Assembly: GCA_964552655.1 (NCBI GenBank)
Contig: CAZKHG010000010.1
Span: 28,668 to 92,667 of the forward strand
Reading direction: 5' to 3'
Length of the DNA stretch: 64,000 nt
Origin: CAZKHG01 sp964552655
GTDB taxonomy: Bacteria > Bacteroidota > Bacteroidia > Bacteroidales > Tenuifilaceae
Shown: in pieces, positions 17,773-27,800 of the stretch
How positions within the stretch are numbered: position 1 is the first letter of the stretch
How the letters are laid out: every line of letters begins with the position of its first letter
Program-made: the position numbers and the translations under genes
The notes under the pieces: generated by a model
The model's database searches: none
What the model was told of the DNA's origin: nothing
Seen by the model: the letters and a program-made list of their open reading frames with translations, nothing else

Positions 17773-19710
17773 ATGGTAAAAAGTAATGACTTCATTCAAG
17801 ATAAATTTTTATTACTTGCCATAGTTGTAACTGCTGTAATCCTTCGTCTTGCTTCCCCTTTTGAAATACCTTATACCCACGATGAGCTGAGCGCTCTGTT
17901 CAGAACACATTTCTCAACCTTTTCTGAACTTATTGAAAAAGGGGTAATGCCCGATGGCCATCCGGCAGGTATTCAGGTTTTCTTATACTATTGGACCAGA
18001 CTATTTGGCTATTCAGAAATTGTTGTAAAACTTCCATTTATTGTATTCGGGGTGCTTGCAGTGGCGCTTACCTTTAGAATAGCCAGCATGTGGTACAACC
18101 GAACTGTTGGGTTTGTTAGCGCTGCATTTGTTTCGACACTACAATATACAGTAATATACAGCCAGATTGCACGCCCATATATTAGCGGTCTGTTCTTCTC
18201 CCTTACAATGGTTTATTTTTGGACTAAGGTTGTAACACACCCTCAGAAAAAGTTTCTTGTAAACGGGTTGATGTATCTTTTTGCCAGCATACTGTGTGCT
18301 TATAACCACTACTTTAGCCTTTTGTTCGCCATTATTGTTGGGATTACCGGGATATTCATCATCAATAAAAAGTTCTTAATACGATACCTTCTCATTGGGG
18401 TGGCAATATCCATAGCATTCATTCCTCACTTCAGCATCTTTATTCACCACCTTAAGTTGGGTGGGGTGGAAGGGTGGTTAGGAAAACCGCAAAATGATTT
18501 TCTGGTTGAATATATCAGGTATGTATTTAATTTTTCCTCTGCTGTTTTTACAATGACTATGGGGCTAATGGTTTATGGTATTTTAAAAGGCAAAAAATCA
18601 GACATTAATTTAAAATTCTTACTGATTTCATTTTGCTGGTTTTTACTTCCTTTTCTGATTGGCTTTTTTTATTCCAGGTATTTTAGCGCTGTTCTGCAAT
18701 ACTCCGTTTTGATTTTTAGTTTTCCTTTTCTGCTGTTTTTTTTATTTGGTCACATCCCCGAATTACAAGTGAAACAAAAGTGGGTAATTGTGTCATTGAT
18801 CCTATTTGTCAATACTCTTTCACTGATATTGGAAAGGAAACATTATATAATATTCTATAGCTCCCCCTTCGAAAATATTGTGATTAACCACAATATATGT
18901 AAAAAGACTTATCCGGATTGTATTTCAATAATTGATTCCGACAAGGAAATTTCAAAATTCTATATTGATAAGCTCAAGTTGGACTCAAACCTTATTTGGT
19001 TCAATCGTTTTATTTCTTTACAGGATTTTATACATTTTTTGCAGGCTGAGGATAAAAGCCATCTTTACTTTGGATGTGTTTCAGGCAGCAACCCGATTCT
19101 TGTTTCAATTATTCAGGATTATTACCCATACATCGAATGGCAAAAAAACTATGCTGGAGGAACATCATACTTTTTTTCCAAAATAGGAGTATCAGGTTAT
19201 CAGCTTCCGGTTTACTCATCGAATATGTCCTTTGAGAAGGGGGTCGCTGAATGGTCAGTTGGGGATAAGAATAGTTGGGTTGATTCGATTTCTTTCAATG
19301 GAAGTCATTCCTATTTAATTGACGAGAAGCAGGTGTGGAGTCCAACCTATACCAACAAGTTAAGTAAAATCATTAACAGCAGGAATAATTTTATTGACGT
19401 CTCGGTTTATATCATGCCTATTGATTATCCCGAAAATGTGTTTCTGGTCTCATCTCTCGAATCCAAAGGGAAAAATGTGGATTGGAGGGCAACCCCATTT
19501 GAATTATATACTCCCAACAATGCTAAGAGAAAAGAATGGGTTAAAATACATCATACTATTAAGTTGTCGGATGTATATTTTAAAAGCAATAAAATAGAGC
19601 TAAAAGTTTACATTTGGAATAAAGGCGGTAAAAGGTTAATTATTGATAATTTTGAAATTAAAACCCGAAAGGGGAATCCGATTATTTATGGGTTGATTCA
19701 GAAAATTTAA
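17773..19710 (+). CDS. Glycosyltransferase-C family membrane protein (GT39/ArnT-like)
   Basis: The protein has 645 residues from ATG 17773; a GTG at 17740 would add 11. The first hydrophobic segment is followed by the short acidic motif THDEL (GT-C loop 1 acidic residues that bind metal or lipid phosphate). About ten further membrane spans run to residue 360. A soluble C-terminal half contains a beta-rich segment (FEKGVAEWSVGDKNSW..., about residues 490-640) that resembles a carbohydrate-binding jelly roll. GT-C enzymes move a sugar from a polyprenyl-phosphate donor in the periplasm. Donor and acceptor are unknown. The next two genes lie close downstream on the same strand. Confidence 0.8.
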   Translation: MVKSNDFIQDKFLLLAIVVTAVILRLASPFEIPYTHDELSALFRTHFSTFSELIEKGVMPDGHPAGIQVFLYYWTRLFGYSEIVVKLPFIVFGVLAVALTFRIASMWYNRTVGFVSAAFVSTLQYTVIYSQIARPYISGLFFSLTMVYFWTKVVTHPQKKFLVNGLMYLFASILCAYNHYFSLLFAIIVGITGIFIINKKFLIRYLLIGVAISIAFIPHFSIFIHHLKLGGVEGWLGKPQNDFLVEYIRYVFNFSSAVFTMTMGLMVYGILKGKKSDINLKFLLISFCWFLLPFLIGFFYSRYFSAVLQYSVLIFSFPFLLFFLFGHIPELQVKQKWVIVSLILFVNTLSLILERKHYIIFYSSPFENIVINHNICKKTYPDCISIIDSDKEISKFYIDKLKLDSNLIWFNRFISLQDFIHFLQAEDKSHLYFGCVSGSNPILVSIIQDYYPYIEWQKNYAGGTSYFFSKIGVSGYQLPVYSSNMSFEKGVAEWSVGDKNSWVDSISFNGSHSYLIDEKQVWSPTYTNKLSKIINSRNNFIDVSVYIMPIDYPENVFLVSSLESKGKNVDWRATPFELYTPNNAKRKEWVKIHHTIKLSDVYFKSNKIELKVYIWNKGGKRLIIDNFEIKTRKGNPIIYGLIQKI

Positions 19711-19836
19711 TTGCTGTTATATACGATCCTGGGTGAACAAACGAAAACTTAAGTAAGCGATTAAAAGGGGAATGCATCTGCCCCTAAATGGCTATTTCCT
19801 AAAATATATATTTAATAAGGGTAGGCATTTATATAA

Positions 19837-20151
19837 ATGAATATTTTGGAAGATATCAAAAAACAACACCCTGCAGTTGAAGTATCCGGGTGGGATTGGA
19901 ATAGCAAAAATGGTTTTAGTAAGCGCCCTTTTCCATGGTCTCATTTTTATATAACTTGGGATGGTTACCTTGTCCCATGTTGTTCCAAACCATTCCCAAA
20001 GGAGTTAAATTTTGGAAATGTTTTTGAAAATGGGGTGATTTCATGTTTAAATATCGCAGAATTTGAAGATTTTAGAGCGGGTTGGTATAAAAACAACCCA
20101 CAAGAGTTTTGTAACAAGTGCCACTTTATCGGTATTGAGCCATTAACCTGA
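19837..20151 (+). CDS. Stand-alone SPASM-like cysteine domain
   Basis: The 104-residue protein resembles only the C-terminal auxiliary cluster domain of radical-SAM/SPASM enzymes: FYITWDGYLVPCCSKPF, LNFGNVFENG, FEDFRAGWY and the terminal CNKC. The radical-SAM barrel and its CxxxCxxC loop are absent. The 125 bp upstream contain no remnant of them in any frame I read. It is therefore either a decayed enzyme or a mini-protein carrying an Fe-S cluster. It lies 14 bp upstream of the next gene and probably forms an operon with it. Start at ATG 19837. Confidence 0.7.
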   Translation: MNILEDIKKQHPAVEVSGWDWNSKNGFSKRPFPWSHFYITWDGYLVPCCSKPFPKELNFGNVFENGVISCLNIAEFEDFRAGWYKNNPQEFCNKCHFIGIEPLT

Positions 20152-20165
20152 TATTAAACCATTCA

Positions 20166-21650
20166 ATGATTTCATTTAAAGGGCGATATCTTTTCTATAT
20201 TCAGCTGCTGTTGTTTCTGCTGTTGTATCTATTCTTATTTACAAACAACAGCTCCATAGATGGTTGGGGTTTTGCCGCCTATATCAAGCAAGGGGAACAG
20301 CTTTTCCTGCCCCATCACCTGCTATATAATTTTATAGGGTTTATTTGGGTAAAAGCAGTTGGCCTTATGGGTGATTTTGATGTTCTTACTTTATTAAAAG
20401 CGATGAACTCAGTTTTTGCGATCCTGTCGCTCGTGGTATTAGGGTTTATACTTCGGCTGTTTAAGCTCGAATGGAACAGGGTGAACAGCTGGGTTTTATT
20501 TGTTGCCTCCTCATGGGGATTTATGAGGTATGCCACAGAAAATGAGGCTTATATATTGCCAATTTTTTTCGCACTAATCGGGAGTCTATTCTATGTTAAA
20601 TACTACCAGAATAGCAAACCAATAAACCTTTTTTATTCCGGGACTTTTTCTGCCATTGCCTGTTTATTTCACCAGGTGATGTTCTTCTGGTGGCTAGCAA
20701 TGCTCACAGGGGTGTTATATAAAGGCAGGGTTAAATCAATTCTTTGGTTTGTGTTACCTGCATTGCTGGTACCAATCAGCTATATGCTGGTTTTGTTCTA
20801 CTACTACAAAACGCCGCTTTCTTTAAACACCCTTTCACAGTTTGTTTTCAGAGATTTTTACTCTGGCGATGCGAATATCAACACCTCTTTTAACGGGTTA
20901 CTTTTAACAGCAATCAGCCTGTTCAGGAATTTCATTCAGGTGCATGGGTATGTGTTCCGGTTACACCCAATTTACCTGATTGCCGGATTAATGTTGATAA
21001 TACTTGCCTCTTTGGGCGGAATAAAATTAATACGTGTTAAATGGAATTGGTTGATGCTTAAAGTTATGGTGGTTTGGGTTCATGCCCTTGCCATTCTTCT
21101 ACAGCTTCTTTTTGCATTCTTCGCCCATGGTAATGCAGAGTTTATGGTGATGATCCCCTTTTTACTTGCTATCACCTTTGCTCAAATTATAAAAAATGAT
21201 TTGAAATACCTGAGTTTTATCGCAACAGGTATGCTAATCTGGAATATTTCGGTTGGTTTAATCCCCTTGCACTTTTTCGATTTGGATAATAGCCGGTTTA
21301 TTTCAACCCGAATAGTTGATGGACAAAAGAATACCCTTAATGAACTCTACATCCTTTTCAATAAACCACGGGTTGAGAATGAGGTTAAATATTACACTGG
21401 ATACTACCCTCAGAATATAGTTTCAGGAACAACAAACGGGGAAAGATCAACAATAGACCTAATTAAAAAAGCAATTGCTGACGGCGGGAAAGTTTGCACA
21501 GATTTAATTAACAGACCCCGAACCCTATCGCGCGAAAACTGGTTTATAACACCTTACTGCGATAGCCTGTTTACAGGGTATAACCAAGTTAAAACAGATT
21601 CCACAACAACATTATCAGGCAAATACTATTTGTACAGAATTGAAATGTAG
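20166..21650 (+). CDS. Polytopic membrane protein, probable GT-C glycosyltransferase
   Basis: The 494-residue protein has around eleven predicted membrane spans beginning at residue 8. NSSIDGWGFAAYIKQGEQL follows the first span, and its Asp could be the GT-C acidic residue. An N-terminal LPHHLLYNFIGFIWVK resembles DUF2723/dolichyl-mannosyl transferase-like proteins. A soluble tail of about 110 residues follows. Function is not proven. The position after another GT-C-like protein and the SPASM protein suggests a small surface-glycan or lipid-linked sugar locus. Confidence 0.72.
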   Translation: MISFKGRYLFYIQLLLFLLLYLFLFTNNSSIDGWGFAAYIKQGEQLFLPHHLLYNFIGFIWVKAVGLMGDFDVLTLLKAMNSVFAILSLVVLGFILRLFKLEWNRVNSWVLFVASSWGFMRYATENEAYILPIFFALIGSLFYVKYYQNSKPINLFYSGTFSAIACLFHQVMFFWWLAMLTGVLYKGRVKSILWFVLPALLVPISYMLVLFYYYKTPLSLNTLSQFVFRDFYSGDANINTSFNGLLLTAISLFRNFIQVHGYVFRLHPIYLIAGLMLIILASLGGIKLIRVKWNWLMLKVMVVWVHALAILLQLLFAFFAHGNAEFMVMIPFLLAITFAQIIKNDLKYLSFIATGMLIWNISVGLIPLHFFDLDNSRFISTRIVDGQKNTLNELYILFNKPRVENEVKYYTGYYPQNIVSGTTNGERSTIDLIKKAIADGGKVCTDLINRPRTLSRENWFITPYCDSLFTGYNQVKTDSTTTLSGKYYLYRIEM

Positions 21651-21667
21651 GGTCATCCTATTCAAAC

Positions 21668-21702
21668 AAAAACCCTGCTGGTTCTCAACAGCAGGGTTTT
21701 TT
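21668..21702. terminator. Bidirectional terminator between converging genes
   Basis: A strong stem AACCCTGCTG/CAGCAGGGTT (arms 21668-21680 and 21689-21700, A/T extended) with loop GTTCTCAA has A-runs on the left and T-runs on the right. It serves the GT-C gene (plus) and nrdJ (minus), which converge here. Confidence 0.9.
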
Positions 21703-21737
21703 AACGGGTGTTAATATAGAAAGAAAGTAAAAAAGGT

Positions 21738-24305
21738 CTAACCGCATTTTGAATGCCCGCAATCCTTGCAGATCAGGCATCCTTCCTGGTAAACCAGCGA
21801 GGCAGATCCACACTCGGGGCATTTTTTCCCCTCTTTTGCCTTGGTGCCATCCGGGATATATTTTCTTAGAGCCCTTTCAACACCGGCCTTCCATGTATTA
21901 ATAGTCTCACTGTCAAGGCGGAGTGATGAAACCAGGTTGACAACATCCGGGATTGGCATCCCATTTCGTAGAACGCCGGATATGAGCTTTGCGTAGTTCC
22001 AAAACTCCGAGTTGAACATGTGCGATAATCCGCCAAGGGTGTTTGTGTAGCCATATTTATCAACATACTGGAAATCGTACCGGCTGGAATTCTCATCGGT
22101 TATTTTAATAATTTTTCCCCGGGTTACCAGTTTTGGTATTGGAAGAACATCATCTTCCTGGATACCGGTGAATATTTCATAAGGGCGGCCATCATAAAGT
22201 CCAACAAAGGCAACCCAGTTTTCGTGGTTATTCTTAAAGCGGATTACATCACACTCAAGCACATCCGGCCGTTTGGTTGGGAACACCGATGGTGTTGTTT
22301 CTTTTTCCTTTTTGTTTGAGATTAAAACGCCATCGCGGGAACCTTCACGGTAAACAGTGCATCCCTTGCACCCGCTTTCCCAGGCCGTTTGATAAACTTT
22401 AGCCACTACATCTTCCGTGGCATCGGAAGGAAGGTTTACCGTAACGCTGATAGAATGGTCAACCCATTTCTGGATGCCCCCCTGCATTTTTACCTTACTC
22501 ACCCAATCCACGTCATTTGAGGTGGCTTTATAGTAAGGCGATTTTTTCACCAGTTCATTTACCTGTTCGTCGTTGTATGATTTTACTTCATCGGGCTTAT
22601 AGCCATTTACCTCCAGCCAGGTCAGGAATTTGTGATGGAAAACGTTAAATTCCTCCCAGGTATCGCCTACACCATCAACATAAGTTGCCTTGGCGTTTTT
22701 ATCGCCCGGGTTGATCTTCCTGCGGCGCTTATAAACCGGAAGGAATACAGGTTCGATCCCTGAGGTGGTTTGGGTCATCAGGCTGGTTGTCCCGGTTGGG
22801 GCAATGGTGAGCAGGGCAATATTCCTGCGGCCATACTTAACCATGTCGTTATAGAGCGTTTCATCCTCCTGTTTCAACCGGTTGATAAACGGGTTATTCT
22901 TTTCGCGCTGAGGATCAAATATGGGGAACGGACCACGTTCACGGGCAAGGTTAACCGATGAGCGATAGGTTTCAAGGGCAAGGGTCTTTTGAACCTCAAC
23001 GGCAAAATCAATTGCAATATCCGAACCATATCGTAAATTCAATGCTGCCAGCATATCTCCTTCTGCAGTTATACCAATACCTGTTCTGCGCCCCTCAATC
23101 GCTTTTTGCCGGATTTTTCGCCATAAATTACGTTCAACTTGTTTTATCTCCTCGTCCTCAGGGTCGTTTTCAATTTTAAGCTGTATGGCGTCTATTTTTT
23201 CAAGCTCCAGGTCGATGATATCGTCCATAATTCGTTGAGCGGCAATAGCATGTTTTTTGAAAAGATCGAAGTTAAATTTGGCATTTGGAGTAAAGGGGTT
23301 CTCCACATAGCTGTATAAATTCAGGGCAATTAGTCGGCAGCTATCATAGGTGCAAAGAGGGATTTCCCCGCAGGGGTTAGTTGATACAGTTTTATACCCT
23401 AAATCGGCATAGCAATCGGGAACAGATTCCCTGATTATTGTATCCCAGAAGAGCACGCCTGGTTCGGCTGATTTCCATGCATTATGTACAATCTTTTTCC
23501 AGAGTTTCTGGGCATCAATCTCATTCCGGTATTTAGGTTTTGTGCCGTTTATAGGATATTGTTGCACGTAAGTTTTTTCATTGAGGGCGGCCTGCATGAA
23601 TTCGTCATCAATTTTAACCGATACGTTGGCCCCGGTAATCTTCCCGGGTTCCATTTTTGCATCAATAAATTTCTCAGAATCGGGGTGTTTAATCGAAATG
23701 CTGAGCATTAAAGCCCCCCGGCGACCGTCCTGAGCAACTTCACGGGTTGAGTTGGAATACCGTTCCATAAAAGGAACCACCCCGGTAGAGGTGAGCGCGC
23801 TGTTTAAAACCGGACTGCCCTTGGGCCGGATATGCGATAAATCGTGCCCAACGCCACCCCGGCGTTTCATCAGCTGAACCTGCTCCTCATCAATTTTAAG
23901 TATCCCGCCATAGGAATCGGCTTCATTCTTGGTGCCAATCACAAAACAGTTGGAGAGTGAGGCAATTTGATACTTGTTGCCAATCCCTGTCATGGGGCCA
24001 CCCTGTGGTACGATGTAACGGAAATCTTTCAGGAGTTCATAGATTTCATCTTCAGTCATCGGGTTGGCGTATTTCCTTTCGATCCTGGCAATCTCCGATG
24101 CGATCCTACGGTGCATATCATCGGGGGAGAGCTCGAATATCCGGCCAAACGAATCTTTTAGGGCGTATTTGCTAACCCACACCTTTGCAGCCATTTCATC
24201 GCCATTAAAATATTTAATGGCGGTTTCCACCGCAGCATCGTGCGAAAAAATCTTCTGTTTTTCTAAGGTGTCGCTCATTACGGTTAATTTATCCTCCGTA
24301 CTCAT
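21738..24305 (-). CDS. nrdJ: Adenosylcobalamin-dependent (class II) ribonucleoside-diphosphate reductase
   Basis: The 855-residue class II RNR makes deoxyribonucleotides with B12, independent of oxygen. The sequence shows the ten-stranded barrel motifs NPCGEIPLCTYDSCRL (C312 in NPCGE), ISLSNCFVIG-type substrate Cys and TIAPTGTTSL. A TSCPD-type C-terminal domain (about 690-800) follows, and a terminal zinc/dithiol region with CPECG and CLICKDCGHSKCG, used for re-reduction. Length fits family NrdJ. No cobalamin riboswitch was found upstream; instead a perfect palindrome lies about 40 bp before the ATG. Use of NrdJ fits an anaerobic or microaerobic life. Confidence 0.96.
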   Translation of the reverse strand: MSTEDKLTVMSDTLEKQKIFSHDAAVETAIKYFNGDEMAAKVWVSKYALKDSFGRIFELSPDDMHRRIASEIARIERKYANPMTEDEIYELLKDFRYIVPQGGPMTGIGNKYQIASLSNCFVIGTKNEADSYGGILKIDEEQVQLMKRRGGVGHDLSHIRPKGSPVLNSALTSTGVVPFMERYSNSTREVAQDGRRGALMLSISIKHPDSEKFIDAKMEPGKITGANVSVKIDDEFMQAALNEKTYVQQYPINGTKPKYRNEIDAQKLWKKIVHNAWKSAEPGVLFWDTIIRESVPDCYADLGYKTVSTNPCGEIPLCTYDSCRLIALNLYSYVENPFTPNAKFNFDLFKKHAIAAQRIMDDIIDLELEKIDAIQLKIENDPEDEEIKQVERNLWRKIRQKAIEGRRTGIGITAEGDMLAALNLRYGSDIAIDFAVEVQKTLALETYRSSVNLARERGPFPIFDPQREKNNPFINRLKQEDETLYNDMVKYGRRNIALLTIAPTGTTSLMTQTTSGIEPVFLPVYKRRRKINPGDKNAKATYVDGVGDTWEEFNVFHHKFLTWLEVNGYKPDEVKSYNDEQVNELVKKSPYYKATSNDVDWVSKVKMQGGIQKWVDHSISVTVNLPSDATEDVVAKVYQTAWESGCKGCTVYREGSRDGVLISNKKEKETTPSVFPTKRPDVLECDVIRFKNNHENWVAFVGLYDGRPYEIFTGIQEDDVLPIPKLVTRGKIIKITDENSSRYDFQYVDKYGYTNTLGGLSHMFNSEFWNYAKLISGVLRNGMPIPDVVNLVSSLRLDSETINTWKAGVERALRKYIPDGTKAKEGKKCPECGSASLVYQEGCLICKDCGHSKCG

Positions 24306-24343
24306 TTTATATCAGGTCTAATTATGGTTTGATTTGTTAATTT

Positions 24344-24369
24344 AACTTTAAGTGTTTGAACTTAAAGTT
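24344..24369. promoter_or_regulatory. Perfect 10-bp palindrome upstream of nrdJ, candidate operator
   Basis: AACTTTAAGT (24344-24353) and ACTTAAAGTT (24360-24369) are exact inverted copies around a 6-base GTTTGA spacer, 39-64 bp upstream of the nrdJ ATG at 24305. With no T-tract it fits a dimeric regulator site better than a terminator. It does not resemble the usual NrdR-box sequence. Confidence 0.45.
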
Positions 24370-24752
24370 GATCGGGTTTTCTCAAAAAGTTAAGAAAACA
24401 TTTACGAATGTATTAAACTGGAATGAATTTAACCCAGCTAAATCAGCCCCAAAATATTAACATTGATTTGTAGTTATTAACAAGGCAATGTGCTGATAAA
24501 CAAATTGATATATAAATACATTAGTAATCAGCAATTAAGGAAACCTGCGTTGTTTACTGGTTGTAAATGAGAAATTTGAAGAGAGAAATTGGATTTACCA
24601 GTTGAAGATGTTATCTTTTAATTATCATCAAATCAAATAAATGCAAGGTTTATTTAAAATTAAAAATTTGTAAAATCATACAATAATCAGAGAAACAAAA
24701 GGGTAGAATTAAGCAAGTGGATTTTATGATTAGATATTAACAGCTGTTAAGG

Positions 24753-24784
24753 AAAAAAGGGTCGGAAAACTCCGACCCTTTTTT
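24753..24784 (-). terminator. Rho-independent terminator of the TonB receptor gene
   Basis: A perfect 14 bp stem (24753-24766 with 24771-24784; core GGGTCGGA/TCCGACCC) with a 4-base loop has flanking A/T runs. It lies about 40 bp past the stop at 24825 when read on the minus strand. Confidence 0.9.
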
Positions 24785-24824
24785 AGATATTGAGATAATT
24801 AAATTAGTTGAAAATATTCGATGA

Positions 24825-27800
24825 TTAGAAAACAAATCTCAAACCCAATAAAGCGCCCCAGGTATTGCTGGTGCTAATGGATTTAGAAAGTTTCGTTTTA
24901 GTCTTAAAATCATCAATAGTGTTGGCGTTTAACCGAACTGTTGGAGCAGCAATTGATGCATTGTTTGTTCTGGTTAAAAGTCGAACATTATCATAGCTTG
25001 CTAAGGGGTTATATACAGTTGCACCCCAGCTGTCATTAATCATGTTTCCAACGTTTAGCAAGTCTAAGCTGATTTGCAAGGTGTATTTTCTGGCCGATCC
25101 AAAGTTAGAGAAAATATCCTGTAGCACTTTAACATCAAAACGGTGAACCCAGGGTTGAACATGACCAAAACGTTCAGCATATTCTCCCATATGGCTATTC
25201 AAATAGGCATTACTCTTTATATACTCAAAAAATGCATCGGATTGCTGTAGGGCAGTCATTGTAGTGGCAGGTTCAGGGCCTGCTCCATCAGAATCATAAG
25301 TAAAATCGGTAAAAGTAATTTGAGTTGCATCTTTGGGGATGTACATCAAATCAGAGGATATTCCATCATTATTATAGTCGTTGGAATATGTATAGGACCA
25401 ACGTCCGCTTTGATAGCCTCTGTATGATAGAGTAATTGTTGTAGCAAACATTTTAGCGTACTCTATTTTATAAGATGCATAACCAACTAATTGGTGGGGT
25501 GTAGAGAAGTTAGAATAGCTTAAACCAGGGTTATTTAGACTTCCAACAGCGGTATTGGATGAGTATGCAGAATATGCAGCTGACCCAGGATTTGAAGATA
25601 TATCCTTAGCCATTGAATAGGTGTATGCAAACATACCCGAGAATCCATTGCTAAAGTTTTTGGTCAATTGGGCAGTAAATGAATACTGATAACCTTCATT
25701 GGTGTTGGAAAGTATGGTAGCATTACCAACCGTACTAACAACCTTTCTTGATGCGGTGGTTGTCCAGTAAGGCCTGTTGTCAACACCGGTCATTGTTCCA
25801 TTGGCTGGGGCTTCGTTGATATTAATTTGTTGAATAGCATTAATATCTTTACCATATAATGCTTCACCTGTGAACACCATATTATAAGGCAGTTCAACAT
25901 CAACAGCTAAGTTTGTACGCCAAACCTGGGGCATTCTGAAATCTTTTGAAACCTCAACCAGACCGGAGTTATTTGGGAGCGTACTTGGTGATTGAGGGAA
26001 TAAATCGGGACGGCTGGCAATAAAAGTTTTGTAATCGGGCTGGAAAGTTAAACCAGTCAGATTTGCAGCACCTCCCTGGGTACCCCAACCAATTTCAGGG
26101 GCTTGAATTACGCCGGAGTTTGTGGGTTGGTTTGTAAACCAAACAAAGGGCAACAGACCGGTAAATATACCAGTACCGCCACGTACTTGTAAGGAGCGAT
26201 CGCCTTTAACATCCCAGTTAAACCCAAGGCGTGGTGAACCAAGCAGGGTTTGATGTGGCCAAGAACCCACATCAATTTTCCGGCCATTAGCAAATGTAAG
26301 AGCTGAAATTGCAGGGTTGTTAACCAATTCATCAAAGAAGAAAGGAAGTTCAAACCGAACCCCAAGGGAAATCTTAAGATCTGGTGTCATCTTCCACTCG
26401 TCTTGTGCATAAACAGCCCCAAGGCCAAAAGTTAACTCAGCACCTGGAGCATCATTTCCGTTATACCCGTATGTAACACCAAACCCCGAGGGAGTAGCAT
26501 TGTTAATAAAATCATCAACCGAGGCATAGCGATAGTAGGTGGTCCCTTCTCTGATATATGAATTTCTGAAGAATAAACGGTCGAAAGAAGCACCTAATGT
26601 AATTGTATGCTGATTCATGTTAATTGTAGTATTGTTGACAATACTTAGAGTTTTGTTGGTTACATCATTATTGAATGTAAATAGCTCATAACCAAACGAC
26701 ATATACTGATCGCCACCCTGCCAGATATCAACAAAGGGGAATAACTTGGATGGACTTGTGCGTGTGTCCTGAATAAAGGTGTAGCTGGCTAAAAATTTAT
26801 TGGAGATATTTGAAGTAAACGCACTATTTACTTCACCTGTAAATGATCTAACAGTGTTCTTGAAACCATAGAATGAATTTGAAAATGCAAGAGATTGACT
26901 GCTTATACGGCCAGAATTACGAGGGTTATTTGGTGGGCCGCTATTAAAGTTAGTTGATTGATCAGAAGTACCAACTACATCGTTATAACGGAAGGTTAGT
27001 TTATGCTTTGCGCTTATATTCCAGTCTAAACGGGCTAGAATTTTGGTATTGAGATTCTGGAACGGATCAAAATCTTTGTATTTCCCCGGATCGTAATTGT
27101 AAGTGCTGATCAGATGATCTCTAACCCTGATCATATCTGCTTCCGTTGTTCTGGAAATCATCAAGTCGGCATTTGCGTTACCATCGGTACTTGGTTTCCA
27201 GGAAACTCCAGGTACATTTTCTTTTTCAAACTCACCGTTTACAAAAAAGAAGACCTTATTTTTAATTATTGGGCCACCAAGGCTTACCCCATAATTATTA
27301 CTACTTCTGTCATTGGCTCCGCTAACTTCGTTGCCATCAACAGTGCTTCCGGTGAATGACTTGGGTCGCATATAGGAGTAAACAGAACCTTTGTAAGTGT
27401 TGTCACCGCTTCTGGTAACAGCATTGATACTGGCGCCAGTAAACTGCGATAACCTTACATCAAAGGGGGCAATATTAACTGTAACCTGATCAATTGCATC
27501 CAATGAAATCGGTTGTGCATTGCCACCGGGAAGTGGATTGCTGCTCAACCCAAAATTGTTATTGAATGCAGCGCCGTCCACAGTAATTGTATTGAAACGA
27601 CCATCGCGACCGGCAAATTGATTGCCCTGTGCCTGAGGGGTTAATCTTGATAGGTCTGTTATGCTTCGGCTGATTGTAGGCAGACTGGTAATGTCCCTTC
27701 TGCTGATATTTGTTTGGGCACCAGTGCGTTCAGAGTTTAGGATGGGATTTCGAAGAGCTGAAACAACTACCGCTTCAAGTTCGGTGGAGGATTCTTTCAG

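Larger units (their letters stand above)
24306..24824. other. 519 bp AT-rich spacer upstream of nrdJ
   Basis: It contains no coding frame of note. It carries the palindrome 24344-24369 near nrdJ and the terminator 24753-24784 of the TonB receptor gene. The middle (about 24400-24740) is strongly AT-rich and no known RNA element was recognised. Confidence 0.6.

Noticed and set aside
24306..24824. Cobalamin riboswitch for nrdJ
   Set aside because: No B12-box sequence or conserved fold was recognised on the minus strand.
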